A DNA stretch of 64,000 nucleotides, from contig NZ_JASISR010000006.1 in assembly GCF_030063245.1 (NCBI RefSeq), forward strand, positions 62,001 to 126,000, written 5' to 3'. Both the position numbers and the translations under genes were made by a program. This document shows positions 51,093-60,294 of the stretch, in pieces (the stretch's first letter is position 1; each line of letters begins with the position of its first letter). Below the pieces are notes generated by a model. That model had not been told where the DNA came from. It searched no databases and saw only the letters and a program-made list of their open reading frames with translations. This DNA is from Paenarthrobacter sp. PH39-S1. GTDB taxonomy: Bacteria > Actinomycetota > Actinomycetes > Actinomycetales > Micrococcaceae.

Positions 51093-52265
51093 CTAGCCGA
51101 GCCAGCGGCCGAGGGCACGCAGGCAGGCGCGGATGTCTTCCGCTGCCACATGTTCATCGTCGCTGTGCGCGAGCAGGGCATCCCCGGGCCCGAAGTTGAC
51201 GGCAGGAATTCCCAGCTCACCGAGCCTGGCCACGTCCGTCCAGCCATACTTGGGTTTGGGCTCAGCGCCGACTGCGGCCACGAAGCTGGCTGCGGCCGGA
51301 TGGTTCAGCCCCGGTCGGGCGCCCGCGGCTGCGTCGGTGCGGACGACGTCGAAGCCGTCCAGCAGCGCACGGACCACGGACTCGGCCTGATCAGGTGTCT
51401 TATCCGGGGCAAAGCGATAATTGATCTCCACCACGCACTGATCCGGGATGACGTTCCCGGCTGTGCCACCCTTGACCCGGACGGCGTTGAGGCCCTCCCT
51501 GTACTCCAGTCCGTCCACGGTGACCGTCTGCGGTTGATAGTCCCGCAACCGGGCCAGAATGTCGGCGGCCGCGTGGATCGCATTCTCCCCCATCCACGAC
51601 CGGGCCGAGTGCGCCGCTTTCCCCCGCGTGGTGGCTTCAAAACGCATGGTGCCATTACAGCCGCCCTCCACGGTGCCGTTGGTCGGCTCGAGCAGGATGC
51701 CGAAATCGGCCTGCAGCCAGTCCGCGTGGTCCCTGGCCAGCCGGCCGAGCCCGCTCTTGGATGCCTCCACCTCTTCGTGGTCGTAAAAAATGAAGGTGAC
51801 ATCCTTGGTCGGTTCCGTCACGGTGGCGGCGAGTGCCAGCTGGACGGCGACCCCGCCCTTCATGTCGGTCGCGCCGCGGCCGTACAGCACCGCGTTTTCG
51901 TGCGGGGCGCCGTCGTCGGAACTCCCGGGCCGGACCACGCCGTCGTCGGAACTCCCGGGCGGGACCACGCCGTCGTCGCCGGATACGCCGTCCCAGCGGG
52001 CCGGGACGGTGCCGCGGGAGCCGGGCACGGTCGGCAGCGGAACGGTGTCCAGATGGCCGGCAAGAATAACCCGTTCAGCCCGTCCCAGCCGGGTCCGCGC
52101 CATGATCGCGTCTCCGTTACGCAGCACCTCCAGGTGCGGCAGGGTGCGCAGGGCAGCTTCCACGGCGTCGGCCAATGGGCCCTCGTCACCGGAAACGCTC
52201 TGGATGTCGATCAGGTCGGCCGTTAACCGGGCAACATCGCGGTGCAGGTCCAATGCATGAGTCAT
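51093..52265 (-). CDS. dapE: Succinyl-diaminopimelate desuccinylase
   Basis: The 390-aa M20 metallopeptidase removes succinate from N-succinyl-LL-diaminopimelate, a lysine and peptidoglycan step. The zinc motifs are ILAGHLDTVPLP near residue 70, GRGATDMKGG near 130 and FIFYDHEEVEAS near 160, with EGGCNGTMRFEA next. A Gly/Ser/Asp-rich insertion (DDGVVPPGSSDDGVVRPGSS) sits between the first two motifs and is encoded by a 30-bp repeat. All ligands are kept. dapD is nearby on the opposite strand. Confidence 0.93.
   Translation of the reverse strand: MTHALDLHRDVARLTADLIDIQSVSGDEGPLADAVEAALRTLPHLEVLRNGDAIMARTRLGRAERVILAGHLDTVPLPTVPGSRGTVPARWDGVSGDDGVVPPGSSDDGVVRPGSSDDGAPHENAVLYGRGATDMKGGVAVQLALAATVTEPTKDVTFIFYDHEEVEASKSGLGRLARDHADWLQADFGILLEPTNGTVEGGCNGTMRFEATTRGKAAHSARSWMGENAIHAAADILARLRDYQPQTVTVDGLEYREGLNAVRVKGGTAGNVIPDQCVVEINYRFAPDKTPDQAESVVRALLDGFDVVRTDAAAGARPGLNHPAAASFVAAVGAEPKPKYGWTDVARLGELGIPAVNFGPGDALLAHSDDEHVAAEDIRACLRALGRWLG
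51911..51980 (-). repeat. 30-bp tandem repeat in dapE, two copies plus partial
   Basis: Copies 51911-51940 and 51941-51970 (cgtcgtcggaactcccgggc...) differ at one base; a partial third follows at 51971-51980. In frame, each copy adds ten residues between two zinc motifs of DapE. Confidence 0.88.
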
Positions 52266-52354
52266 CGCTCCAGCCTAGCGGGGCGATGCGTTTACTACTG
52301 GCCCGGGAGGCCGTAGCTTTGCAGCATGCCGGTTCCGACACACAGGGAGAATTC

Positions 52355-52727
52355 ATGATTTCGTCTGTCAGCTTCGTCACCATCAACGTGGCCGATCAGC
52401 CGCGGGCGGAGTCCTTCTACACGGAAGTTCTGGGGTGGACGCTGCACACGGACCAGCCGATGGGGGAAGCGGATGGACCCAGGTGGATTGAAGTCGCCGC
52501 CCGGTGCACAGACCCGCATCGTCCTGTTTCGGGACGATGCGCACAAGCCGTCCTTCGGTCCATGCGTCTTCACCTGTGAGGATATTGCGCAAACCCACCG
52601 GGAGATGGTGGAAAAGGGCGTGGAGTTCACCCAGGCTCCCAAGGTCGAGGCCTGGGGCGCGTGGTGGGCGCAGTTTAAGGACTCGGAGGGCAATGAGTTT
52701 GGTCTGAGCCAGGCCAGCGGTATTTGA
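52355..52727 (+). pseudogene. VOC (glyoxalase/bleomycin resistance) family protein, frame-broken
   Basis: ATG 52355 follows agggag. The first frame reads MISSVSFVTINVADQPRAES, FYTEVLGWTL and GPRWIEVA. From about 52500 the homology moves to the next frame: PGAQTRIVLFRDD, SFGPCVFTCEDI, FKDSEGNEFGLSQ, stopping at TGA 52727. One missing C in gccgccc near 52500 explains the split. The assembled protein would be about 124 aa with all beta-alpha-beta-beta-beta modules. It is either a pseudogene or an indel error. Confidence 0.75.
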
Positions 52728-52760
52728 GCCCGGCCGGCAGCGGCACAGTCCGGCCGGGCT
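52727..52760 (+). terminator. Hairpin terminator after the VOC gene
   Basis: Arms 52727-52737 (agcccggccgg) and 52750-52760 (ccggccgggct) pair perfectly over 11 bp with a 12-nt loop. It begins at the last base of the VOC stop codon. No T run follows. Confidence 0.75.
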
Positions 52761-52891
52761 GTGGCGGCGCAGCGGAGGACCTCCGGGCGGCCCGCGGCAG
52801 CGGATCGCGAGGCGAGTCAGCCGATCACCTTCCCGGCAGTAGGCGGGGGCTGGTTTTCGGCAACGGCCGCGCCGCCCGGTAAACTGGGCCT

Positions 52892-53902
52892 ATGACTGAG
52901 ACTGCCGCCGTAAGGCCCACAGCCCCCGCCGATCATGGCCGCACCGCCCACGGATTCGGGCTGGCAACGGTGACCGACGGCGGGACAGTTCTGGATGTCT
53001 GGTACCCGGCGCCTGCCTTGGGTTCCGCCGTCAGCTCTCTCGGTGACGCCCCGGAAGCCGATCCCCAGCTGACCGCCCTGGCCGAACTCGGGAACGATCC
53101 CGACCGCGGTGTGGGCCAGAAGGTGGTATTTGCGCAGATCGACCTGGATCAGCCCCCCGCGGACACGGCAGACGCCTACCTGCGCCTGCACCTGCTCTCT
53201 CACCGGCTGGCGGCGCCGAACAGCATGAATCTGGACGGGATTTTCGGCAAACTGCCCAACGTCGTGTGGACCAGCTTTGGCCCGGCGGCGCCGGAAAACT
53301 TCGAGCTGACCCGCGCCCGACTCCGCCGCCGCGGACCCGTGACCGTCTTTGGCGTGGACAAGTTTCCGCGGATGGTGGACTACGTTGTCCCGTCCGGCGT
53401 GCGCGTGGCAGACGCAGACCGGGTGCGCCTGGGGGCCCATCTGGCCGAGGGAACCACGGTAATGCACGAGGGTTTTGTGAATTTCAACGCCGGCACGTTG
53501 GGCGAATCCATGGTGGAAGGACGCATTTCGGCCGGTGTGGTGGTCGGTAACGGCACCGACGTTGGCGGCGGCGCGTCCATCATGGGGACGCTCTCCGGCG
53601 GCGGCAAGGAAAAAATCACGCTCGGCGAGCGCGTCCTGCTCGGGGCCAACTCCGGCGTGGGCATCAGCATCGGTGACGATTCCGTCGTAGAGGCCGGCCT
53701 CTACGTCACGGCCGGCACGCGCGTGCGCCTGGTGGGGCCGAGGGACGCCGGTGGCGAAGACACCACCCGCATCGTCAAGGCCAGTGAACTCTCCGGCGTG
53801 CCCAACCTGCTGTTCCGCCGTAACTCCGGCACCGGTGAGGTCGAGGTTCTGCCGCGTCAAGGCCAGAGCGTGGAGCTCAATGCTGCCCTGCACGCCAATT
53901 AG
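52892..53902 (+). CDS. dapD: Tetrahydrodipicolinate N-succinyltransferase
   Basis: The 336-aa enzyme adds succinate from succinyl-CoA to tetrahydrodipicolinate in the DAP/lysine pathway. It is the actinobacterial type: an N-terminal domain ([20 protein letters not shown]), a middle domain with [20 protein letters not shown], and a left-handed beta-helix (about 170-290) with hexapeptide turns such as [23 protein letters not shown] and [20 protein letters not shown]. The trimeric enzyme acts with DapC and DapE, both in this window. Confidence 0.93.
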   Translation: MTETAAVRPTAPADHGRTAHGFGLATVTDGGTVLDVWYPAPALGSAVSSLGDAPEADPQLTALAELGNDPDRGVGQKVVFAQIDLDQPPADTADAYLRLHLLSHRLAAPNSMNLDGIFGKLPNVVWTSFGPAAPENFELTRARLRRRGPVTVFGVDKFPRMVDYVVPSGVRVADADRVRLGAHLAEGTTVMHEGFVNFNAGTLGESMVEGRISAGVVVGNGTDVGGGASIMGTLSGGGKEKITLGERVLLGANSGVGISIGDDSVVEAGLYVTAGTRVRLVGPRDAGGEDTTRIVKASELSGVPNLLFRRNSGTGEVEVLPRQGQSVELNAALHAN

Positions 53903-53931
53903 TCCAGCCGCGGCGGTCCCGGAGTCCTGAC

Positions 53932-54801
53932 ATGAGAGCGCAACGGAGCCTTCGGGCAGCCCTGATCTGGCTGCTTTCGATCGGGGTCGCCATAGTTCTG
54001 GTGGTCGCGGCCGGCCTCTGGGCGGTGAGTTTCTTCAAGCCGGGTGCACGTGCGCTTTCCGTCGGCTGTACGGCCAGCACCGGCGCGGGCTCCTATTCGC
54101 TGGCTCCCGACCAGACGGGGAATGCGTCCCTGATCACGGCCATCTCCGTCCGGCGCGGCCTTCCGGCGCGGGCGGCCTCGATCGGGCTGGCGGTGGCCCT
54201 GCAGGAATCCAAGCTGCGCAATATTACCCATGGTGATCTGGATTCGTTGGGCCTGTTCCAGCAGCGCCCGTCCCAGGATTGGGGCACCGCCGAGGAGATC
54301 CTCGACCCGGTCTACGCCACGAATGCCTTTTTCAACGTCCTGATCACGGTGAACGGCTACGAAACGCTGCCCATCACCCAGGCGGCCCAGCAGGTGCAGC
54401 GTTCGGCCTATCCGGAGGCCTACGCACAGCGCGAGCCGCAGGGCAAGGCCTTCGCGTCGGCGTTGTCCGGCCTCTCCCCCGCCGCGCTCAATTGCACGCT
54501 GAATCCGGCCACGGGGAAGGGAGACCAGGTGTCCGTACTTGACGAGCTGGATCGTGCCTATGGCGCGGTGCCTGCGTCCGGCGGTGCCGGCAGCGTCACG
54601 ATCAGCGCCGCGGGTACGGTCGGCTGGGGTTATGCCCAGTGGGCGGTGGCCAACGCCGACTCGCTCAATATCACCGAGGTTGCGTTCGACGGCAGGACGT
54701 GGATCAGGACGGAGAACGCCGGCGGCGTCAACAAGGGCTGGCAGGTTTCCAACGCCGCGGCGGACCAGGTCCGCATTACGCTCAACGCGCCAACGCCGTG
54801 A
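53932..54801 (+). CDS. Membrane-anchored lysozyme-like fold protein
   Basis: The 289-aa protein has one N-terminal membrane helix (ALIWLLSIGVAIVLVVAAGL) and an extracytoplasmic domain. IGLAVALQESKLRNITHGD followed by DSLGLFQQRPSQDWGT is the pattern of soluble lytic transglycosylase-like folds, with Glu in the helix and the GLFQQRP strand. Conserved actinobacterial relatives are sometimes labelled heavy-metal transporter without basis. It starts 30 bp after dapD and may act in cell-wall turnover. Confidence 0.8.
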   Translation: MRAQRSLRAALIWLLSIGVAIVLVVAAGLWAVSFFKPGARALSVGCTASTGAGSYSLAPDQTGNASLITAISVRRGLPARAASIGLAVALQESKLRNITHGDLDSLGLFQQRPSQDWGTAEEILDPVYATNAFFNVLITVNGYETLPITQAAQQVQRSAYPEAYAQREPQGKAFASALSGLSPAALNCTLNPATGKGDQVSVLDELDRAYGAVPASGGAGSVTISAAGTVGWGYAQWAVANADSLNITEVAFDGRTWIRTENAGGVNKGWQVSNAAADQVRITLNAPTP

Positions 54802-54872
54802 TCTCCGACAGGTGCCGGTTGCACCGCGTCGCACGCCGGCGCAATCGCGGCGCCGGTTGCGGCACCCGCTGG

Positions 54873-55484
54873 TCAGACCAGCAGCTCCACGACCGGCTGA
54901 ACATAGCTGCGGAAATTCAGCTGGTCATCCAGCAGCCGCGAACTCATCAGCAGCCGGTCCGGCTCCAGAAACCAGGCCCTGGGCTCGGCGAGCGGCAGCT
55001 CCACGATCGTGAGCGTGAAGTCCCTGGCATTGCGCCCCAGCTCCATCTCCCGGTCCTGCACCAGCTCCGCCAGTACCGACGTCGCGCCCAGCGTCTCGCG
55101 TCCGGCCGCCAGGAGCGTGTACTCGCTCTGCCGCTCCCGGGCCCAGCTCAGCGCGGCACCGAAGTGGGCCTGCAGCAGGCGCTGCAGGGCCGGGACGTCG
55201 CTGAAGGCAGGGAAATCCGGCGCCGCGAGCTCGGGATACATCTTGGGGTAATGCCGCAACAGCAGGGTCCACCACTGCTCCCATTCCTGGCGAAGGGTGG
55301 CGGTCCCGCCGAATTCGGCCACGAGCCGGTGCGGATCGGTGGAATGAGCGGGAGGCTCGGCGGCGCACAGCGACGGCTCACCCGCCCCTGCCAGGGATGC
55401 CAAATCCCTTAGATACAGCGCAATCATCATCGGCCCTGAGGTGTCCATCGTTATTCGCCAGCCGGGACCGCCAGTGTGATGCAT
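54873..55484 (-). CDS. Conserved hypothetical protein
   Basis: The 203-aa protein starts at ATG 55484 (MHHTGGPGWRITMD), behind aaagg at 6 nt. The sequence is mostly helical, Trp-rich (LRQEWEQWWTLLLRHYPKMY), and ends with strand pairs (FTLTIVELPLAEPRAWFLEP, DRLLMSSRLL). No known domain was recognised. It is soluble, with no signal peptide. The TetR gene is upstream on the same strand, 73 bp away. Confidence 0.7.
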   Translation of the reverse strand: MHHTGGPGWRITMDTSGPMMIALYLRDLASLAGAGEPSLCAAEPPAHSTDPHRLVAEFGGTATLRQEWEQWWTLLLRHYPKMYPELAAPDFPAFSDVPALQRLLQAHFGAALSWARERQSEYTLLAAGRETLGATSVLAELVQDREMELGRNARDFTLTIVELPLAEPRAWFLEPDRLLMSSRLLDDQLNFRSYVQPVVELLV

Positions 55485-55557
55485 TGCGTTACCTTTCTGC
55501 GCGCGCCAACGCCGGTTAGTTGCGGCAACCGTCGTCTGCAGTTCCAGAATACTCCGC

Positions 55558-56187
55558 TCAGGCTCCGCGGAGGGAGGACAGATGGGCGCGGAGCACATTC
55601 CGGCTGAGCTCCTCCGTGGTCCATCCCGGCTGGAGCAGCATATGCAGGCACAGCCCATCGATCAGGGCAAGCAGCCGTTCGGCCTCCACCACGGGCTCCA
55701 GCGCGGTCCGCGTGGCCGGCGAGGCCAACAGCACCATGATGATCCGCCCTACCAGGCCTGCGGTCCCCCGGTAGCTGCTGTCGGCTTCGGCCGCAAGAAC
55801 GACGTCGGTGCGGGCGGCCGTGACAAAGGAGAGCCAGACGCTCGATTCGAGTTCCCGCTGCGCGTCCAAAGGCAGCAGCTCCAGCAACACCTCGGCGCAG
55901 GCGTCGCTGAGTCTGTCGCCCGGAGCCCGGCGGGTACCGCTGGCCGACTCCAGTGCCGCGACCCTGTCTTCAAGCCGCCCGCGGATCCGTGCAGACACCG
56001 TGCGGAACGCAAAGATCATCAGCTCCGCCTGCCCGTCAAAGTAGTGCCGGACAGACCCCACCGCCAGTCCGGCTTCGGCTGCGACGGCGCGCAGCGAGGC
56101 CGCCTCCAGACCCGATTCGGCAACCACCTGGAAGAGTGCCTGCACCACATCTTCGCGGCGGATCAGCGGATCGATAACTTTGGGCAT
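55558..56187 (-). CDS. TetR-family transcriptional regulator
   Basis: The protein of about 209 aa has the N-terminal helix-turn-helix: REDVVQALFQVVAESGLEAA, SLRAVAAEAGLAVGSVRHYF, DGQAELMIFAF. The rest is the helical ligand domain of the TetR_C_6 (BetI-like) type (RDLDxQRELESSVWLSFV-like region). ATG 56187 (MPKVID) is taken; GTG 56202 adds five residues. Target and ligand are unknown; it may control itself or the adjacent hypothetical gene. Confidence 0.88.
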   Translation of the reverse strand: MPKVIDPLIRREDVVQALFQVVAESGLEAASLRAVAAEAGLAVGSVRHYFDGQAELMIFAFRTVSARIRGRLEDRVAALESASGTRRAPGDRLSDACAEVLLELLPLDAQRELESSVWLSFVTAARTDVVLAAEADSSYRGTAGLVGRIIMVLLASPATRTALEPVVEAERLLALIDGLCLHMLLQPGWTTEELSRNVLRAHLSSLRGA

Positions 56188-56247
56188 CCTCTTTTTTAGC
56201 ACGCTCGGTCCAAATCATGTGGCACGACTGGTCCACCGAGATCCCGT

Positions 56248-56303
56248 GGCGGGTCCACGGGGCGGACCGGAGGCGGGTCCACGGTGCGGACCGGAAGCGG
56301 TGC
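56248..56303 (+). repeat. 24-bp tandem repeat upstream of galE
   Basis: Copies 56248-56271 and 56272-56295 (ggcgggtccacgg...) differ at one base and a partial third follows. The array lies in the promoter/leader region 40-100 bp before the galE ATG. Confidence 0.85.
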
Positions 56304-56343
56304 GGGGGCGGGTCCCCATTCCCGTCCCGGTAGGGTTGGAACC

Positions 56344-57384
56344 ATGAAAGTTTTGGTTACCGGCGGAACCGGTTACATAGGCTCACACACCGTCCTGTCC
56401 CTCCTGGAGGCCGGCCACGACGTACTCGTTGTAGACAATCTGGCTAACTCCAGCCGGGAGTCCCTGAGCCGGGTGCAGGAGATCTCCGGCAGGACAGCAG
56501 TTTTTCACGCCGTCGATCTGCTGGATGAGCCGGCGCTGCGGGAGGTCTTTGCGCGGAACAGCGGTACGGATGGCTCGCACAGCCGGATCGATGTTGTCAT
56601 CCACTTTGCCGGGTTGAAGGCCGTCGGGGAGTCGGTCAGCCAGCCGCTGCGGTATTACCACAACAACGTCAGCGGCACCATCAATCTGCTTCGCGTCATG
56701 GATGACTACGGCGTGCGCACCCTGGTCTTCAGCTCCTCGGCCACCGTCTACGGTGAGAGCAACCCAGTGCCGTACATCGAAAAAATGGAGATCGGGGCGA
56801 ATAACCCCTACGGCCGCACCAAGGAGCAGGTAGAGGATATCCTCAGTGACGTTGGCGCCGCCGACAGCCGCTGGCACATCGCGTTGCTGCGCTACTTCAA
56901 CCCGGTGGGCGCGCACGAATCCGGCCGGATCGGCGAGGACCCGCTGGGCATTCCGAACAATCTGGTGCCGTTCATTGCCCAGGTGGCCGTCGGCCGGCGC
57001 GAAAAGCTGATGATCTTCGGCGGTGACTACGATACTCCGGACGGGACCTGCCTGCGCGACTACATCCACGTCATGGACTTATCCGAAGGCCATGTCGCCG
57101 CCGTCAATCATGTGGCACAAAAGGCCGGCGTGTTCCGTTGGAACCTCGGTTCCGGCATCGGCTCCTCCGTCTTTGACGTCCTACACTCCTTTGAGCGGGC
57201 AGTGGGCCACGAACTTGCACACGAAATAACCGGGCGGCGAGCCGGGGACCTTCCAGCGTTCTGGGCCGATCCGTCGGCCGCCCTGGCGGATCTGGGCTGG
57301 TCCACCAGCAAGACCCTGGACCAAATGTGCCAGGACCATTGGCGCTGGCAGAAGAACAATCCACAAGGCTACACCACTGCCTGA
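56344..57384 (+). CDS. galE: UDP-glucose 4-epimerase
   Basis: The 346-aa enzyme interconverts UDP-glucose and UDP-galactose using bound NAD. The Rossmann motif is VLVTGGTGYIGSHTVLSLLE at the start, the catalytic Ser/Tyr/Lys set is LVFSSSATVYGES and the later NPYGRTKEQVED, and GDYDTPDGTCLRDYIHVMDL is family-typical. All catalytic residues are kept. ATG 56344 is used; a longer frame from 56284 runs through the repeat array and is not believed. Products feed cell-wall and surface glycans. Confidence 0.94.
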   Translation: MKVLVTGGTGYIGSHTVLSLLEAGHDVLVVDNLANSSRESLSRVQEISGRTAVFHAVDLLDEPALREVFARNSGTDGSHSRIDVVIHFAGLKAVGESVSQPLRYYHNNVSGTINLLRVMDDYGVRTLVFSSSATVYGESNPVPYIEKMEIGANNPYGRTKEQVEDILSDVGAADSRWHIALLRYFNPVGAHESGRIGEDPLGIPNNLVPFIAQVAVGRREKLMIFGGDYDTPDGTCLRDYIHVMDLSEGHVAAVNHVAQKAGVFRWNLGSGIGSSVFDVLHSFERAVGHELAHEITGRRAGDLPAFWADPSAALADLGWSTSKTLDQMCQDHWRWQKNNPQGYTTA

Positions 57385-57471
57385 CCTCCGGCTGTGCCGC
57401 AGCTGCCCGACTTTGCGCCGATCCGAATGAACGCTGAATCGAGCAGTTGCACCACAATGGATTTAAGAGTA

Positions 57472-57518
57472 CGACGGCGGCCGGGGACCTTCGCTGGGAA
57501 AGTCTCCGACCGCCGTCG
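57472..57518 (-). terminator. Hairpin between galE and gltA
   Basis: Arms 57472-57487 (cgacggcggccgggga) and 57503-57518 (tctccgaccgccgtcg) pair over 16 bp with two mismatches. The hairpin lies just after the gltA stop and could terminate both convergent genes. Confidence 0.65.
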
Positions 57519-57532
57519 CCAGCCCTACGCTC

Positions 57533-58816
57533 TTAGCGCGACGGGTACATGCGCTCCGCTTCGCCCGTGTAGAGCTGTCGCGGACGGCCGATCTTGGTCT
57601 GCGGATCCTTCATCATTTCGCGCCACTGCGCAATCCAGCCCGGCAGGCGGCCGATCGCGAAGAGCACGGTGAACATCTTCTCCGGGAAGCCCATGGCCTT
57701 GTAGATCAGGCCGGTGTAGAAGTCCACGTTCGGGTAGAGCTTACGCGAGATGAAGTAGTCGTCGGTGAGTGCCACTTCTTCCAGGCGCATCGCGATGTCC
57801 AGCAACTCGTCATTGCCGCCCAGCTTGGCGAGGATCTCGTGGGCCGTTTCCTTGACGATCTTGGCGCGCGGATCGTAATTCTTGTAGACCCGGTGTCCGA
57901 AGCCCATCAGCTTCACTCCGGCTTCCTTGTTCTTTACGCGCTCCACGAACTTCTCCACCGGCTCACCGCTGGCCTGGATCTGGCGAAGCATATTCAACAC
58001 GGCTTCGTTTGCCCCGCCATGCAGCGGCCCGAACAGCGCATTGATGCCGGCGGAAACGGAGGCGAACATGTTGGCGTTGGAGCTGCCGACCAGACGGACC
58101 GTCGAGGTGGAGCAGTTCTGTTCATGGTCCGCGTGCAGGATGAGCAAAAGGTCCAGGGCCTTGACCACCGTGGGGTCCAAGTCGTACGGCTCGGCGGGCA
58201 GGCCGAAGCTCAGGCGCAGGAAGTTTTCCACCAGGTTCATGGAATTGTCCGGGTAGAGCATCGGCTGACCGAGCGACTTCTTCAGCGCGTATGCGGCGAT
58301 CACGGGCATCTTGGCCAGCAAACGGTAGGTGGACAGTTCGACTTGTTCGTCGTCGAACGGATCCAGCGAGTCCTGATAGAACGTGGAGAGCGCCGAGACC
58401 GCGGAGGAGAGCACGGGCATCGGGTGCGCATCGCGCGGGAAGCCGCCGAAAAAGCCCTTAAGATCCTCGTGCAGCAGGGTGTGGCGGCGGATGCGCTGGT
58501 CGAAGGAAGCGTACTCCGCCGGCGTCGGCAGGTTCCCGTAAATCAGGAGGTAGGAAACCTCCAAAAAGTTCGAGTGCGCCGCCAGCTCCTCGATCGGGTA
58601 GCCGCGGTACCGCAGAATGCCTTTGTCACCGTCAATGTAGGTAATGGCCGAGGTGGTGGCCGCGGTATTCATGAAACCGGGGTCGTAGGTGACAGCACCC
58701 GTGGCCGTCAGCAGCTTGGAAACGTCGTACCCGTCATTGCCCTCTGCGGCAGCAATCCGCGGCAGTGCGAGCTCTCCGCCGTCGTAGCGCAGGGATGCGC
58801 CCGTCGAATCAGTCAT
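57533..58816 (-). CDS. gltA: Citrate synthase
   Basis: The 427-aa type II enzyme joins acetyl-CoA and oxaloacetate. GDKGILRYRGYPIEELA is near residue 83, catalytic His in the LHADHEQNCSTSTVRLVGS segment near 235, GPLHGGANEAVLNML near 270, and GFGHRVYKNYDPRAKI near 310. The catalytic Asp is in NVDFYTGLIYKAMG near 370. Length and motifs are intact. ATG 58816 follows gaagggga on the minus strand. A 187-bp spacer to dapC contains the promoter. Confidence 0.95.
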   Translation of the reverse strand: MTDSTGASLRYDGGELALPRIAAAEGNDGYDVSKLLTATGAVTYDPGFMNTAATTSAITYIDGDKGILRYRGYPIEELAAHSNFLEVSYLLIYGNLPTPAEYASFDQRIRRHTLLHEDLKGFFGGFPRDAHPMPVLSSAVSALSTFYQDSLDPFDDEQVELSTYRLLAKMPVIAAYALKKSLGQPMLYPDNSMNLVENFLRLSFGLPAEPYDLDPTVVKALDLLLILHADHEQNCSTSTVRLVGSSNANMFASVSAGINALFGPLHGGANEAVLNMLRQIQASGEPVEKFVERVKNKEAGVKLMGFGHRVYKNYDPRAKIVKETAHEILAKLGGNDELLDIAMRLEEVALTDDYFISRKLYPNVDFYTGLIYKAMGFPEKMFTVLFAIGRLPGWIAQWREMMKDPQTKIGRPRQLYTGEAERMYPSR

Positions 58817-59003
58817 GGAGTCCCCTTCATGAGGTAGCCCAGCCTCTTCGCAGAGGCCCTATTGAGAAAATCATGCATTTGCGTCAGTGCGCCGGGTCAG
58901 TCAGTTAAGAAACTACCTCGCAGCAGGCCATCAGGACTAATCCTGCAGCACAAAATGCACACTAAAAGGCACCAAATGAGACGACCGTCACGCTGCAGTG
59001 CAA

Positions 59004-60287
59004 CTAGGCGCGCAGCCGGGCTGCTGCGGCATCAATACGTTCGTCCGTTCCGGTCAGCGCTACGCGGACGAATCCATTCCCCGCTTCACCGTAGAAAACA
59101 CCCGGGCCCGCCACGATGCCCCGCTTGGCCAGCCGGGAGATGGTGTGCCAGGTGTCTTCTCCCGCGGTGCACCACAGGTACAGTCCTGCCTCGGAGTGAT
59201 GGATGGTAAGCCCGAACGCCTCCAACGCCGGCAGCAGGCGTTCGCGCCGGCTGCGGTACAGGTCCTTTTGTGCACGGACATGGTCATCCTCGCCCAGCGC
59301 CACGCGCATGGCTTCCTGCACGGGATACGGCACGATCATGCCTGCATGTTTACGGCTGTTGACCAGATTCGCCATAATGGCCGCGTCTCCGGCCACGAAA
59401 GCCGCACGGTAGCCGGCAACGTTGGACTGTTTACTCAGTGAGTAGACAGCCAGCAGGTTGGCCGTGGAATCTCCGCAGACCCTCGGGTCCAAGACACTCG
59501 GGACGGCCTCTCCGCCGCGCTGCGGGTCCCATTTCCCCCAGCCCAACTCGGCATAGCACTCATCAGAGGCAACGACCGCGCCCAGCTGCCTGGCCTGCTC
59601 AACCAGGATCTTCAGCTCCTCCGCGGTGCGGACGATCCCGGTAGGGTTGGCCGGGGAATTGATCCACACGAGCCGCACCCGGGCCCGGGTATCCGCGTCC
59701 AGCTCGTCCAGCGAGTCAGCGGCAACAGCCGTGGCACCGGCCATCAGCGCGCCGATATCGTAGGTGGGGTAGGCGACAGCGGGACGGACGACGACGTCCC
59801 CGGCCCCAAGTCCCAGCAGCAAAGGCAGCCACGCCACCAGTTCCTTGGAACCGACGGTGGGCATAACGTCGGCCGGGTCCAGCCCGGGGACGCCGCGGCG
59901 TCGGTCAAACCAGCCCACGATCGCCTGCCGCAGCGCGGACGTGCCATGGGTGGTGGGATAGCCCGGCGCATCGGCCGCACCGGACAACGCCTGCCGGATC
60001 ACGGCAGGGGTGGGATCAACGGGTGTGCCGATGGAGAGATTGACGGCCCCTCCGGAGTGCATGGATGCCGTCCGGGCATAGGGGGCCATGGCGTCCCACG
60101 GATACTCGGGCAGGGCGAGGCCAAAGGCCGCTCGTCCGGTACCCGGGCCGGCGTCGATGGCAGCGGCCGTGCCCGTATCCGTGGCAGCAGCCGTGCCCGT
60201 ATCCGTGGCAGCAGCCGTGCCCGTATCCGTGGCAGCGGCCACCCCCGCAGCGTCTGTGGCGGGTTCCGTGGCTGGTCGAGTCGTCAA
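59004..60287 (-). CDS. dapC: Succinyldiaminopimelate aminotransferase
   Basis: The protein of about 427 aa is a class I PLP aminotransferase (DapC, actinobacterial type). GGAVNLSIGTPVDPTP, LVWINSPANPTGIV, VVASDECYAELGW and LLAVYSLSKQSNVAGYRAAF, with the PLP Lys in SLSKQSN, are present. A Thr/Ala/Asp-rich N-terminal tail (about 30-60) comes from a 24-bp repeat. TTG 60287, 8 bp after the fdxA stop, is the best start; a longer reading frame through fdxA is not credible. It follows fdxA in the conserved fdxA-dapC order. Confidence 0.9.
   Translation of the reverse strand: MTTRPATEPATDAAGVAAATDTGTAAATDTGTAAATDTGTAAAIDAGPGTGRAAFGLALPEYPWDAMAPYARTASMHSGGAVNLSIGTPVDPTPAVIRQALSGAADAPGYPTTHGTSALRQAIVGWFDRRRGVPGLDPADVMPTVGSKELVAWLPLLLGLGAGDVVVRPAVAYPTYDIGALMAGATAVAADSLDELDADTRARVRLVWINSPANPTGIVRTAEELKILVEQARQLGAVVASDECYAELGWGKWDPQRGGEAVPSVLDPRVCGDSTANLLAVYSLSKQSNVAGYRAAFVAGDAAIMANLVNSRKHAGMIVPYPVQEAMRVALGEDDHVRAQKDLYRSRRERLLPALEAFGLTIHHSEAGLYLWCTAGEDTWHTISRLAKRGIVAGPGVFYGEAGNGFVRVALTGTDERIDAAAARLRA
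60166..60237 (-). repeat. 24-bp tandem repeat in the dapC 5' end, three copies
   Basis: Copies at 60166-60189, 60190-60213 and 60214-60237 (gccgtgcccgtatccgtggc...) are identical except the last few bases. They add the repeat ATDTGTAA to the N-terminus of DapC. Confidence 0.92.
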
Positions 60288-60294
60288 ACGATCG

